DNA of 7,851 bases from Oceanospirillaceae bacterium (GTDB lineage Bacteria > Pseudomonadota > Gammaproteobacteria > Pseudomonadales > Balneatricaceae), in contig DNNY01000129.1 of the NCBI GenBank assembly GCA_003497765.1, forward strand, positions 1 through 7,851. The letters run 5' to 3'. Below the pieces are notes generated by a model that saw only the letters and a list, made by a program, of their open reading frames with translations, had not been told where the DNA came from and made no database searches. Shown here piece after piece: positions 1 to 6,662 of this stretch (its first letter is position 1; each line of letters begins with the position of its first letter). The position numbers and the translations under genes are program-made.

Positions 1-157
1 GAGTTACTAGGTCCATAAAGGATTGGTGCCGATGGCTCATTTCCATTACCGACACACCACGGTTCTGCCAATTCAGCATCTCCTCTTGGGCACGTTGTAA
101 AACACTTTGGGGCAGTGCCGCTGGGCCAGCACAGAAATTATGTGCACGCTTACTCAT
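1..157 (-). CDS. serC: Phosphoserine aminotransferase, N-terminal fragment (cut by window edge)
   Basis: The reverse strand from an ATG at 157 reads 52 codons before the window ends, so only about the first seventh of a roughly 360-residue protein is visible. The family signature is clear: residues 7-16 read [10 protein letters not shown] and residues 38-43 read MEMSHR, both typical of SerC near the cofactor and substrate pocket. SerC is a cytosolic pyridoxal-phosphate enzyme. It transaminates 3-phosphohydroxypyruvate to phosphoserine in serine synthesis and also serves pyridoxal phosphate synthesis. The PLP-binding lysine lies beyond the edge. Its ATG overlaps the gyrA stop in the 8-base string ATGAGTAA, and a GGAGG lies 11 bases upstream inside gyrA, so it is very probably translated from the gyrA message. 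The gyrA-serC order is known from pseudomonads and relatives. Identification is secure for the fragment. Confidence 0.93.
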   Translation of the reverse strand, partial: MSKRAHNFCAGPAALPQSVLQRAQEEMLNWQNRGVSVMEMSHRHQSFMDLVT

Positions 158-2798
158 CTTCAGCATCGCCTCCATCTTGTGGCGTCGATTCTGCGGCTGA
201 CTCAACTGGCGTGGTATCTGAGTCTTGCGTTTGATCATCAGTGGCAAGCTCTTCATCATCACTTACAGACTCTGCAACACGGGCTACCTGTACGAGTTTT
301 TCACCTTCTTGTACCTTAATCAAAGTTACACCTTGGGTATTGCGACCCAAGATAGAGACCTCATCAGTTCTTGTTCGCACCAAAGTACCTTGATCACTAA
401 TCAATATAGCTTCGTCACCCTCAAATACCTGCACGGCACCAACTAAAGCACCATTTCGTTCAGACATTTGCATGGAAATAACTCCCTTGCCACCACGTCC
501 ACGCAGAGGATAATCTTCCACGCGGCTTTGCTTACCATAGCCATGTTCACTAGCATTAAGAATACGCCCACCTTCTTGAGGCATAATCAAACTAATTACC
601 TTGGCTCCTTCTGCCAAGCGTATACCACGCACACCGCGGGCTGTGCGTCCCATAGAGCGCACATCATCTTCATCAAAGTGCACAGCTAAGCCATTGCTTG
701 CAAACAACATAATATGCTGAGAACCATCGGTAACTGTAGCCCCAATTAAGGTATCGCCTTCATCAAGGCCTAAGGCAATCAAACCACTGGTACGAGGACG
801 AGCAAAAGCAGTCAGAGGTGTTTTCTTGACCGTACCATACTCAGTGGCCATAAAGATAAAGTGGCCCTCCATATAACCACCCTCAGGCAATGGCAGAATC
901 GTTGTTAAACGTTCACCCTCCTCTAATGGTAGGATATTGACAATGGGCCGTCCACGAGCTGTGCGGGAGGCTTGCGGGATTTCAAATACCCGCAGCCAAT
1001 ACACCTTGCCACGGTTGCTAAAGCACAGAATCGTATCATGGGAAGAGGTCACCATTAGGTGTTCAACAAAATCCTCTTCTTTCACCGCTGTTGCTGCTTT
1101 GCCACGACCACCACGGTGCTGAGCTTGATAATCACTCACTGGCTGCGTTTTAGCATAACCACCATGGGAAATGGTGACCACTAAGTCCTCTTCTGGAATC
1201 AGGTCAGCCACCGTAAGATCTTGGCGAGAAGCAACGATTTCCGAACGACGTTCATCACCATACTGTTCCAAGACTTCGGCAATTTCTTCCCGAATAACAT
1301 CCATCAAACGCTCAGAAGAACCCAGAATTTCTAATAATTCAGCAATACGTTCCAACAGCTCTTGATATTCAGCTACCAGCTTATCTTGCTCCAAACCAGT
1401 TAGACGATGTAGGCGCAACTCCAAGATCGCCTGGGCTTGAGCCTCAGATAACTGATAAAGACCATCATGAATACCACATTCTGGAGGTAAATCATCGGGA
1501 CGACAGGCATCATTACCCGCTTTTTCCAACATAGCCAGAACCGACCCTGCTTCCCAAGTCTGGGCAAGAAGCTTTTGTCTAGCTTCGGCAGCATTGGGCG
1601 AGGTTTTAATGGTCTCGATAATTTCATCGATATTCGCTAAAGCAACCGTAAGGCCTTCCAAGACATGGCCCCGAGTGCGCGCTTTGCGTAATTCAAATAA
1701 TGTTCGTCGGGTCACCACTTCACGACGATGCCTCACAAAAGCTTCTAGCATCTGTTTTAGATTGAGGGTCTTGGGCTGACCATCAACCAATGCTACGACA
1801 TTGATACCAAACACATTTTCCAGCTGTGTTTGGGCGTAAAGATTATTCACAACGACGTCAGGCACCTCACCACGACGTAATTCAATCACTACTCGTAAGC
1901 CGTCCTTGTCAGACTCATCGCGTAATTCTGTGATCCCTTCGATTTTCTTTTCTTTAACCAGTTCGGCAATTTTTTCTATTAGGCGCGCTTTATTGACCTG
2001 ATAAGGTAGCTCCGTTACAACGATTGATGGCTTGCCATTTTTCGGATCTTCTTCCACATGATGTCGAGCACGTAAATAAATGCGACCACGGCCTGTACGG
2101 TAAGCCTGTACGATACCTGCACGACCATTGATAATAGCTGCCGTGGGAAAGTCAGGGCCAGGAATATGTTCCATTAACTCATCAATTTCGATATCGGGAT
2201 TATCGATTAAGGCCAAACAACCACTCAATACCTCATTTAGATTATGAGGCGGTATATTGGTGGCCATACCCACAGCAATACCAGATGAACCATTAACTAG
2301 TAAATTCGGTATGCGGGTGGGCAACACCTCAGGGATCATTTCTGTGCCATCATAGTTAGGCACATAATCAACGGTATCTTTTTCTAGATCAGCAAGTAGA
2401 TCATGGGACAGCCTATCCATACGGATTTCGGTGTAACGCATGGCTGCCGCTGAGTCGCCATCGATAGAACCAAAGTTACCTTGGCCATCAACCAAGGTAT
2501 AACGCATGGAGAATGGTTGCGCCATACGTACAATGGTTTCATATACAGCGGAATCACCATGGGGGTGATATTTACCAATTACATCACCCACCACACGCGC
2601 TGATTTTTTATAAGCTTTATTCCAATCATTATTCAATTCGTGCATGGCAAAAAGCACGCGCCGGTGAACTGGTTTTAGGCCATCGCGAACGTCGGGCAGT
2701 GCACGCCCAACAATTACACTCATGGCGTAATCCAAATAGGATTGCTTGAGCTCATCTTCGATATTTATTGGTGAGATTTCTTTAGCTATTTCATTCAT
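150..2798 (-). CDS. gyrA: DNA gyrase subunit A
   Basis: GyrA is the breaking-rejoining subunit of the cytosolic GyrA2GyrB2 topoisomerase that introduces negative supercoils using ATP. The 882-residue product is full length (E. coli GyrA is 875). The start aligns with E. coli GyrA (both read SYLDYAM near residue 20), which fixes the ATG at 2798. The winged-helix domain carries the catalytic tyrosine Y122 in the string AAMRYTE. The quinolone-determining region around residues 76-111 has S83 and an acidic E87, the position that is Asp in E. coli. The tower and coiled-coil follow to about residue 530. A C-terminal beta-pinwheel (about 535-840) carries the GyrA box QHRGGRGK at 560-567, needed for DNA wrapping, and a degenerate copy RGRGGKG at 766-772. 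The last 35 or so residues are an acidic tail. AAGGAA at 2811-2816 is a plausible ribosome site, 12 bases from the ATG. It overlaps serC downstream and diverges from ubiG. Confidence 0.98.
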   Translation of the reverse strand: MNEIAKEISPINIEDELKQSYLDYAMSVIVGRALPDVRDGLKPVHRRVLFAMHELNNDWNKAYKKSARVVGDVIGKYHPHGDSAVYETIVRMAQPFSMRYTLVDGQGNFGSIDGDSAAAMRYTEIRMDRLSHDLLADLEKDTVDYVPNYDGTEMIPEVLPTRIPNLLVNGSSGIAVGMATNIPPHNLNEVLSGCLALIDNPDIEIDELMEHIPGPDFPTAAIINGRAGIVQAYRTGRGRIYLRARHHVEEDPKNGKPSIVVTELPYQVNKARLIEKIAELVKEKKIEGITELRDESDKDGLRVVIELRRGEVPDVVVNNLYAQTQLENVFGINVVALVDGQPKTLNLKQMLEAFVRHRREVVTRRTLFELRKARTRGHVLEGLTVALANIDEIIETIKTSPNAAEARQKLLAQTWEAGSVLAMLEKAGNDACRPDDLPPECGIHDGLYQLSEAQAQAILELRLHRLTGLEQDKLVAEYQELLERIAELLEILGSSERLMDVIREEIAEVLEQYGDERRSEIVASRQDLTVADLIPEEDLVVTISHGGYAKTQPVSDYQAQHRGGRGKAATAVKEEDFVEHLMVTSSHDTILCFSNRGKVYWLRVFEIPQASRTARGRPIVNILPLEEGERLTTILPLPEGGYMEGHFIFMATEYGTVKKTPLTAFARPRTSGLIALGLDEGDTLIGATVTDGSQHIMLFASNGLAVHFDEDDVRSMGRTARGVRGIRLAEGAKVISLIMPQEGGRILNASEHGYGKQSRVEDYPLRGRGGKGVISMQMSERNGALVGAVQVFEGDEAILISDQGTLVRTRTDEVSILGRNTQGVTLIKVQEGEKLVQVARVAESVSDDEELATDDQTQDSDTTPVESAAESTPQDGGDAEDE
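169..173 (-). promoter_or_regulatory. Shine-Dalgarno site for serC inside the gyrA 3' end
   Basis: On the reverse strand GGAGG lies 11 bases before the serC ATG (157), within the last codons of gyrA. The spacing is a little long, but this is the only good match and supports the overlapping ATG as the serC start. Together with the 8-base stop/start overlap it suggests translational coupling to gyrA. Confidence 0.55.
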
Positions 2799-2853
2799 AA
2801 CTAAACGAATTTCCTTGTCCGTATGGCTCTTCTATAAAAGCCGGCGTTGGGTC

Positions 2854-2870
2854 AATTAGCCCACCTAATT
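2854..2870. repeat. Short inverted repeat in the gyrA-ubiG spacer
   Basis: AATTAG (2854-2859) and CTAATT (2865-2870) form a perfect 6-base inverted repeat with a 5-base spacer, an operator-like arrangement. It falls just downstream of the proposed gyrA start site, so a bound protein could affect gyrA. A 9-base string overlapping the right arm, ACCTAATTT (2863-2871), recurs at 2916-2924. No known binding motif is recognised, and chance cannot be excluded in an AT-rich spacer. Confidence 0.3.
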
Positions 2871-2891
2871 TGGCGAGCCACACAAACCTCA

Positions 2892-2900
2892 ATGATAGCA
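2892..2900 (-). promoter_or_regulatory. Candidate extended -10 promoter for gyrA
   Basis: On the reverse strand this reads TGCTATCAT: a TATCAT -10 hexamer preceded by TGn, the extended -10 pattern of sigma-70 promoters. No good -35 hexamer sits 16-18 bases upstream, which extended -10 promoters can tolerate. It would start transcription near position 2885 and give a gyrA leader of about 85 bases. This is prediction from sequence only. Confidence 0.4.
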
Positions 2901-2975
2901 CAAGTGCTCTCCTAGACCTAATTTTCGACGCTGGAAAAAGTCGGCTATTTAGGTGCTCTAAAGCGCTGAAAGGGT

Positions 2976-2981
2976 TATACT
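2976..2981 (+). promoter_or_regulatory. Candidate -10 element for ubiG
   Basis: TATACT matches the sigma-70 -10 consensus TATAAT at five of six positions and sits 37 bases before the ubiG ATG, giving a leader of about 30 bases. No convincing -35 hexamer is present at 16-18 bases upstream, so the promoter may be weak or activator-dependent. Confidence 0.4.
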
Positions 2982-3018
2982 AAAGCTTCGATAAAACGAG
3001 ACCAGGATATAGCCCTTT

Positions 3019-3729
3019 ATGAACAATGTTGATGAAGCAGAAATCGCCAAGTTTGAAGCTTTGGCTAGTCGTTGGTGGGACCGAGAAAGTGAATTTAAGC
3101 CACTGCACGATATCAACCCATTACGTGTTGGTTGGATTGATGAACGAGCATCTCTGCACGGCAAAAAAGTAGCTGACATTGGGTGTGGTGGTGGCATAGT
3201 AGCCGAAGCCATGGCTCTACGTGGCGCCACTGTTACTGGTATCGATATGGGGGAAACACCCTTAAAAGTTGCCCAATTACATGCTTTAGAGTCCGGTGTT
3301 GATGTCACTTATCGGCAAATTACTGCAGAACAATTAGCCGAAGAGGAAGCGGGACAATATGATGTGGTCACGTGTCTAGAAATGCTTGAACATGTACCAG
3401 ATCCTGGCCTAGTTATCGCGGCTTGCGCGAAGTTATTAAAGCCTGGCGGGCAAGTGTTTTTCTCGACTATCAATCGCAACCCAAAATCCTTTTTGTTTGC
3501 CATCATTGGTGCTGAGTATGTGTTAAATATTCTACCCAAAGGCACCCATGAACATAGTAAATTTATCAAGCCATCAGAATTGCATGACTATATGCGTATT
3601 GCTGATTTACACAGCCATGATATGACCGGCTTGACCTATAATCCGTTAACCAAAATTTACAAACTTAATCCCAAAGATGTAGATGTTAATTATATGGTCT
3701 ACGCCACCAAACCAGCCGTTAGCAATTGA
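3019..3729 (+). CDS. ubiG: Ubiquinone biosynthesis O-methyltransferase (3-demethylubiquinol / 2-polyprenyl-6-hydroxyphenol methylase)
   Basis: UbiG performs both O-methylations of ubiquinone synthesis using S-adenosylmethionine (SAM), working at the inner membrane surface. The 236-residue length is normal for the family (E. coli UbiG is 240). The N-terminus has the family string [10 protein letters not shown] at 12-21. SAM-binding motif I reads VADIGCGGG at 51-59, with the acidic ribose-binding residue D76 in GIDM. Motif II lies around 114-126 ([13 protein letters not shown]), followed by LLKPGG at 139-144. The stretch at about 153-180, with NRNPKSF and LPKGTHEHS, corresponds to the UbiG-specific insertion implicated in membrane contact. 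The ATG at 3019 is preceded by AGGA about 11 bases upstream, and an earlier start would not fit the family. It diverges from gyrA and is followed 26 bases later by a yciK-like gene, probably co-transcribed. Nothing is missing from the active site. Confidence 0.96.
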   Translation: MNNVDEAEIAKFEALASRWWDRESEFKPLHDINPLRVGWIDERASLHGKKVADIGCGGGIVAEAMALRGATVTGIDMGETPLKVAQLHALESGVDVTYRQITAEQLAEEEAGQYDVVTCLEMLEHVPDPGLVIAACAKLLKPGGQVFFSTINRNPKSFLFAIIGAEYVLNILPKGTHEHSKFIKPSELHDYMRIADLHSHDMTGLTYNPLTKIYKLNPKDVDVNYMVYATKPAVSN

Positions 3730-3755
3730 TCTTTTGGCTCTTGGGAATATGATTT

Positions 3756-4514
3756 ATGTTTGACTATCAAGCGCCGGCCAATTGCCTCGCCCAACGCAAT
3801 ATTGTTGTCACTGGTGCCAATGCAGGTATTGGTCGTACAGCCGCATTAACTTATGCTGCCTTGGGCGCGACAGTTATTTTGGTTGGGCGCAATGTGCAAC
3901 AGCTAGAGTCAGTCTATGACGAGATAGAAGCCCATGGCTATCCCATGCCAGCCATTTATCCCCTTGACCTTTTAAGTGCCACTGCTGAAGATTATGACGC
4001 CATGGCCACAACCCTATTAACTGAGTTTGGTCACCTAGATGGCCTGCTTCATAATGCTTCCATCCTCGGTGATCGTACCCCTATCAGCCACTATGAGCCA
4101 CATACTTGGCAACAGGTTATGCAGGTCAATGTAAATGCCACTTTTATGATGACCCAAGCACTCTTGCCACTGTTGGAAAAGTCCGCCGACGCGGCCATTA
4201 TTTTCACCAGTTCTTCTGTGGGATATCAGGGCAAAGCCTATTGGGGGGCATACAGTGTTTCCAAATTCGCCACTGAGGGTTTAACCCAGATTCTGGCAGC
4301 TGAACTTGAGAATATTAGCCAAATTCGGGTTAATGTTATTAATCCCGGAGCCACTCGCACTAATATGCGCGCTAAAGCCTATCCTGGAGAAGACCCAGCG
4401 ACTGTTCCGGCACCTGAGGACATTATGCCCGTCTATCAGTATTTAATGAGCCCAGACAGCAAAGGGGTTACTGGGCAGCATTTTAGCGCCCAAGGTAATG
4501 GCAAGCCGGCCTAA
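3756..4514 (+). CDS. yciK: YciK-type short-chain dehydrogenase/reductase
   Basis: This is a classical short-chain dehydrogenase of 252 residues, the same length as E. coli YciK as I recall it. The Rossmann cofactor motif TGANAGIG is at 19-26 and R45 follows the second strand, a position that often goes with NADP(H) preference (inference). The NAS loop is at 100-102, with N125/N127 in the helix that supplies the catalytic Asn. The serines at 152-154 precede the catalytic pair Y166 and K170 (YSVSK), and NPG follows at 196-198. All catalytic residues are present. The substrate of YciK is not established; it is predicted to be a cytosolic oxidoreductase. GGGA about 9 bases before the ATG is a fair ribosome site. 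It lies 26 bases behind ubiG, so probably in one operon. In Pseudomonas a phosphatase gene (mupP) usually separates the two. The YciK subgroup call rests on length, motifs and context. Confidence 0.85.
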   Translation: MFDYQAPANCLAQRNIVVTGANAGIGRTAALTYAALGATVILVGRNVQQLESVYDEIEAHGYPMPAIYPLDLLSATAEDYDAMATTLLTEFGHLDGLLHNASILGDRTPISHYEPHTWQQVMQVNVNATFMMTQALLPLLEKSADAAIIFTSSSVGYQGKAYWGAYSVSKFATEGLTQILAAELENISQIRVNVINPGATRTNMRAKAYPGEDPATVPAPEDIMPVYQYLMSPDSKGVTGQHFSAQGNGKPA

Positions 4515-4531
4515 GATTATCCTCTTTAGGC
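4509..4531. terminator. Hairpin spanning both stop codons of convergent genes
   Basis: GCCTAAGA (4509-4516) pairs with TCTTTAGGC (4523-4531) as eight base pairs with one bulged T and a six-base loop. Being symmetric, it forms in transcripts of either strand. Both stop codons (TAA at 4512-4514 on plus, TAA at 4528-4526 on minus) lie in its arms. No clear T-tract follows on either side, so it is at best a weak intrinsic terminator, but it is the only candidate between the two genes. Confidence 0.3.
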
Positions 4532-5578
4532 ATTGGTTTGCGCCTGTAATAACTCACCGAAAGCTTGTGCCAAACGGTCACTGCGCTGGGGACTACGTAG
4601 TAGGTTTAAAATTGCCCGGCGCAAGTCTTGTTGATACATTAGCTCCCCTACTAGGGCATTAAATACACCCTGATCGGGAGCACAAGCCTCAAGGAAAGCT
4701 GATAACACACCATCTTCAGCTAAATCAGCCTGACATTTACTGACCACTACAGCTAACAACTCCACATCTGTTGCTTCGCTATCCGACAAAAGTTGTAGCA
4801 ACCATGCTTGACGTTCTTTACTATTTGGTCCTTGGCTTACCCCACGCAGGCAAGCAATGCGCTCCCCTGCATCGTCAGTTTGCTGACCACGTTGCAGTAA
4901 TGCTTGGCTGAGCTGGTATGGCAAGATAACATTTTCACATTGAATGGCTAGATTCACTAGCACTGGATTGGGTAATGTCGCCAGAGCCTTACTCACGGCT
5001 GTAACTAAGCTATCATCATCTTCTAAGCGCTGCACCAAATCAGCAAATCCTTGTACGCCAAGTTGCTGCCATTCATCAGTTGGCTTAGCAGACAATATAT
5101 AATCACGCACTGCTGAATAATACGCAGAGGCTGGTTGCTTAAGTACCCGCCGGGCACAGGCATTAAAGGCCGCCATGCGCTCCTGATCAGGCGTAAAGGC
5201 TAAATTACTATGTTGTAGCTTATCACCAATGGCCGCTGATTCCTGTTGATCTAGCATATTGGTGCCTATAGTTTCTAACAACTGATTAAGAAATTCATCA
5301 CGGGCAGCTTGAATTAAAAAACCTTGCTCATCCAAGGGGAACTTTAAAAACCAAATAGTCGGTGCCGCTTCTTGACGCTCATTCTGCCATAGTAAAATAC
5401 CGACCCATGCATGACGCAGCCAAGGCATAGGATAAGGTTTTTGTGAATTTTCAAAGGCTAAAAACTCGGTTGTCGATAGTTTTTTCAGCCTACAGCCAAT
5501 ATCAAAAATACGATAGTTGCCGTCCACTTGATTAAATAAATCGGAAAGGGTTTGTAAGGATTCAATAGCAGGCTGCAT
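4526..5578 (-). CDS. DUF3549 family protein, function unknown
   Basis: The 350-residue product resembles the DUF3549 family (Pfam PF12069), uncharacterised proteins of about 340 residues that I know from gammaproteobacteria such as Vibrio. The family-like strings are YRIFDIGCRLKKL at 22-34, KPYP at 47-50 followed by an aromatic-rich segment to W64, and IWFLKFPLDEQG at 75-86. The N-terminal 110 residues look like a mixed alpha/beta domain. The rest (about 130-350) is leucine- and alanine-rich and probably all helical, resembling a HEAT-like helical repeat by composition only. No signal peptide, membrane segment or catalytic motif is visible, so a soluble cytosolic protein is likely. The ATG at 5578 has no clear Shine-Dalgarno sequence. 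It stands alone: convergent with yciK, 11 bases apart, and divergent from the GIY-YIG gene. No function can be assigned from the sequence. Confidence 0.8.
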   Translation of the reverse strand: MQPAIESLQTLSDLFNQVDGNYRIFDIGCRLKKLSTTEFLAFENSQKPYPMPWLRHAWVGILLWQNERQEAAPTIWFLKFPLDEQGFLIQAARDEFLNQLLETIGTNMLDQQESAAIGDKLQHSNLAFTPDQERMAAFNACARRVLKQPASAYYSAVRDYILSAKPTDEWQQLGVQGFADLVQRLEDDDSLVTAVSKALATLPNPVLVNLAIQCENVILPYQLSQALLQRGQQTDDAGERIACLRGVSQGPNSKERQAWLLQLLSDSEATDVELLAVVVSKCQADLAEDGVLSAFLEACAPDQGVFNALVGELMYQQDLRRAILNLLRSPQRSDRLAQAFGELLQAQTNA

Positions 5579-5610
5579 AATGACCAGTAAGCGGATAAAA
5601 TTTGTATCAC

Positions 5611-5618
5611 ATTATACT
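5611..5618. promoter_or_regulatory. Overlapping, oppositely directed -10 elements
   Basis: The eight bases ATTATACT contain TATACT (5613-5618) on the plus strand, facing the GIY-YIG gene, and a consensus TATAAT (rc of 5611-5616) on the minus strand, facing the DUF3549 gene. Both genes lie within 40 bases. Predicted leaders are about 14 bases (plus) and 26 bases (minus). Neither side has a good -35 hexamer at standard spacing. The geometry matches a bidirectional promoter built on a symmetric -10. Confidence 0.5.
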
Positions 5619-5638
5619 CTTTTTCACTAGATTACGTA

Positions 5639-5917
5639 ATGAGCATAACACCTACAGACAGTCAGCAATGGTGGGTATATATGGTAGAGACAGTTTCGGG
5701 AAAACTCTACACAGGTATTACCACAGATCCACAAAGGCGTCTTGATGAGCACCAAAATAATCCAAAGTTAGGTGCTCGCTTTTTTCGCAGCGACCCTGCT
5801 AATACTATGGTGTACCGAGAATTACATCCAGATCGTGCTAGTGCCTCAAAACGCGAAGCTGCAATAAAAAAACTCTCGCGTAAAGCAAAACTTGATTTGA
5901 TTAGATCAGCCCACTAG
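5639..5917 (+). CDS. Small GIY-YIG domain protein (YhbQ/UPF0213-like)
   Basis: The 92-residue product is a stand-alone GIY-YIG nuclease domain with almost no extra sequence, as in the YhbQ/UPF0213 group. The two-part signature is present as VYM (13-15) and YTG (24-26). R34 and H38 in the string RRLDEH line up with Arg27 and His31 of the I-TevI nuclease domain, and E73 in SKREAAIKKLSR is the likely metal-binding glutamate. The active site therefore looks intact. YhbQ-type proteins have been linked to DNA cleavage or repair, but the role of this one is not established. The C-terminus is lysine- and arginine-rich, fitting nucleic acid contact. The ATG at 5639 has no visible Shine-Dalgarno sequence, and the predicted leader is very short. 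It is transcribed away from the DUF3549 gene and converges with the hypothetical gene pair. Confidence 0.88.
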   Translation: MSITPTDSQQWWVYMVETVSGKLYTGITTDPQRRLDEHQNNPKLGARFFRSDPANTMVYRELHPDRASASKREAAIKKLSRKAKLDLIRSAH

Positions 5918-5940
5918 CACCGTGGCATTAATAATCTACT

Positions 5941-5974
5941 AAAAAGCACTAACCGGGACCTGCACCACTAGTGC
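5941..5974 (-). terminator. Candidate intrinsic terminator of the hypothetical gene pair
   Basis: On the reverse strand GCACTA (5974-5969) pairs with TAGTGC (5951-5946) across a 17-base loop and is followed at once by TTTTT (5945-5941). The TAG stop codon of the 237-residue gene sits inside the right arm, so the hairpin uses the last codons of the gene. The loop is long and the stem short, but the placement directly ahead of a T-run at the end of an operon is convincing in outline. Confidence 0.4.
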
Positions 5975-6662
5975 GCGATTGATCGGATTCGGGTACAAAT
6001 GAATCCATCATTAAATCCTTTAATCGCATCACCAGTGTGGCTGACAAAAAAATACCCTTATCAACACAAGCTTCACGCTGGCGTATTAAATCACTGGCAG
6101 ATTCTAATAAATTACCATCAATAGCCTTTTCATCTACGCGTAATAACACTTCATCTTCTGCAACAACGTCCCTGTGTGGCTCATAAAGCCCCAGCAGACT
6201 GCCATTGGCTGTCATCGCCAAACAACGTTGCGAACCATCATGGTGCACATAATATAATGATAAGTCTTGTCGCATTTGGGGTTGATTCATCGGTTTGCTT
6301 AACCATGTCATTAGCATTGGTGCCACCAATACGCCCTCTGATGTGTTACGTAAACGTATAGACATTACACCATGAGACATAGCTGCCCCATATGCCAATT
6401 CCGCTTGGACCAGACTGGTTTGCCCTTGAGCATCAAAGATCCATTCTTCACCATGGTCTATAACTTTAGGTGCTTGTACATCAGGAAGCAGGGAGTCTAG
6501 GGCATTATGTATGGTTTTATCATCCACCAAACCATATTGATAACAAGTTGCCACGCGTATACCTGCCCCAAGTTGATCGCCAGGACTAAAACCAAGGCCC
6601 TCAACACTGCGCTTGATCATAAACTTAATCTCATTGGCCGATAGCGCCACAGAATCAGCCAC
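5949..6662 (-). CDS. Hypothetical protein, second gene of a coupled pair
   Basis: I do not recognise this 237-residue protein. The chosen start is GTG at 6662, not the in-frame ATG 24 bases further upstream: GGAGG lies six bases before the GTG, while the ATG has no such site and would overlap the upstream gene by 32 bases. No signal peptide or membrane helix is visible, so it should be cytosolic. The N-terminal 60 residues look helical (NEIKFMIKRSVEGLGFSPGDQ). The middle has alternating hydrophobic strands (VLVAPMLMTW at 111-120, LSLYYVHH at 134-141, SLLGLY at 155-160), and the end is helical again (DLIRQREAC, LVMRLKDLMM), with a polar tail. No catalytic motif stands out. Its start overlaps the upstream stop by eight bases (GTGGCTGA), implying coupled translation and probably a joint function with that gene. 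A candidate terminator covers its stop. Confidence 0.82.
   Translation of the reverse strand: MADSVALSANEIKFMIKRSVEGLGFSPGDQLGAGIRVATCYQYGLVDDKTIHNALDSLLPDVQAPKVIDHGEEWIFDAQGQTSLVQAELAYGAAMSHGVMSIRLRNTSEGVLVAPMLMTWLSKPMNQPQMRQDLSLYYVHHDGSQRCLAMTANGSLLGLYEPHRDVVAEDEVLLRVDEKAIDGNLLESASDLIRQREACVDKGIFLSATLVMRLKDLMMDSFVPESDQSRTSGAGPG

Noticed and set aside
107..1779. Several 60-75 residue open frames on the plus strand over gyrA
   Set aside because: All are antisense to a complete, well-conserved gyrA and show no family motifs; they reflect codon use on the opposite strand.
2831..2836. TATAGA on the minus strand as the gyrA -10, with TTGACC (rc of 2850-2855) as its -35
   Set aside because: The spacer is only 13 bases, too short for a sigma-70 promoter; the extended -10 at 2892-2900 is a better candidate, although TATAGA alone cannot be excluded as a secondary site.
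2958..3308. 116-residue open frame on the minus strand, antisense to ubiG
   Set aside because: It lies almost wholly over ubiG, has low-complexity Ser/Pro-rich sequence, no ribosome site and no resemblance to a family; it is a shadow of the real gene.
3749..3762. ATG at 3749 just before yciK as an alternative start or small leader gene
   Set aside because: It is in another frame and stops after four codons; the family N-terminus fits the ATG at 3756.
5966..5973. Perfect palindrome CACTAGTG as a possible protein-binding or recombination site
   Set aside because: It lies inside the C-terminal codons of the 237-residue gene and is short enough to occur by chance; it is better explained as part of the terminator hairpin arm.
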